This document shows, one piece after another, positions 13,460 to 13,482 of a stretch of DNA of 13,482 nucleotides. Made by a program: the position numbers and the translations under genes. This DNA comes from CAZCZR01 sp964503455. GTDB taxonomy: Bacteria > Bacillota > Clostridia > UBA1381. The stretch is taken from assembly GCA_964503455.1 (NCBI GenBank), contig CAZCZR010000049.1, forward strand, positions 1 through 13,482. The letters run 5' to 3'. The first letter of the stretch is position 1. The number at the start of each line of letters is the position of its first letter. The notes below the pieces were generated by a model that saw nothing but the letters and a program-made list of their open reading frames with translations, had not been told where the DNA came from and searched no databases.

Positions 13460-13482
13460 TTTAATCCTCCATGCCGCCTTTG
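13460..13482 (-). repeat. 23-base leader element, copy 2 (deacetylase), cut by window end
   Basis: Identical to 5531-5553. In this copy its GGAGG is the ribosome binding site of the deacetylase itself: the element's ATG-GAG-GAT-TAA frame stops one base before the TTG start. The window ends inside the loop of the hairpin seen in copy 1, so the full extent of the shared sequence cannot be judged. Confidence 0.8.

Noticed and set aside
1..13482. Mobile element, prophage, CRISPR array, toxin-antitoxin or defence system
   Set aside because: No transposase, integrase, direct-repeat array, tRNA-type attachment site or recognisable defence protein was seen on either strand.

Overview
The window looks like a chromosomal segment of a fermentative, Gram-positive Clostridia-type bacterium (Firmicutes/Bacillota), possibly an uncultured gut relative of the Oscillospiraceae/Lachnospiraceae. 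The grounds are strong AGGAGG-type ribosome binding sites, frequent GTG/TTG starts, short signal peptides, a bifunctional AdhE, a clostridial-type PfkA, an ECF sigma factor beside a one-membrane-segment anti-sigma-like protein, and roughly balanced GC content. The taxonomic placement is inference. I see no phage, plasmid, insertion sequence, CRISPR array, rRNA or tRNA.

Layout. On the + strand, positions 82-3524 hold adhE (acetyl-CoA to ethanol) followed by a small APH/choline-kinase-fold phosphotransferase. A likely bidirectional terminator at 3554-3590 separates them from the minus-strand block, which fills the rest of the window. Reading that block in its own direction (right to left), the genes are: a secreted polysaccharide deacetylase; thiD; an AT-rich gap with an ECF-type promoter; an ECF sigma factor; a membrane-anchored anti-sigma-like protein; deoC; deoB; an HD-domain hydrolase; an AEC-family permease; pfkA with its own sigma-A-type promoter; and a secreted GH53 endo-beta-1,4-galactanase. 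No gene-free stretch exceeds 300 bases. The longest is the 242-base sigma-factor leader (11641-11882), followed by the 154-base galactanase leader (5518-5671).

How the genes fit together. deoC and deoB degrade deoxyribose and ribose phosphates to glyceraldehyde-3-phosphate, acetaldehyde and ribose-5-phosphate. PfkA drives glycolysis and AdhE disposes of acetaldehyde/acetyl-CoA as ethanol, so the window is coherent in carbon flow. The galactanase and deacetylase face outside the cell. From the ECF sigma factor to the AEC permease, six genes overlap or lie within 11 bases of each other, so nucleoside-sugar catabolism may sit in the same transcript as an autoregulated ECF sigma/anti-sigma pair.

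Most genes are ordinary housekeeping functions. The points most worth a second look are: (1) an exact 23-base element with Shine-Dalgarno-like sequence in front of both secreted-protein genes; (2) the ECF sigma leader, with a textbook ECF promoter, a short ORF and a terminator-like hairpin just before the ribosome binding site; (3) the apparent ECF-deo operon; (4) a phosphofructokinase with an unusual combination of specificity residues. I did not find a clear new defence or mobile system.
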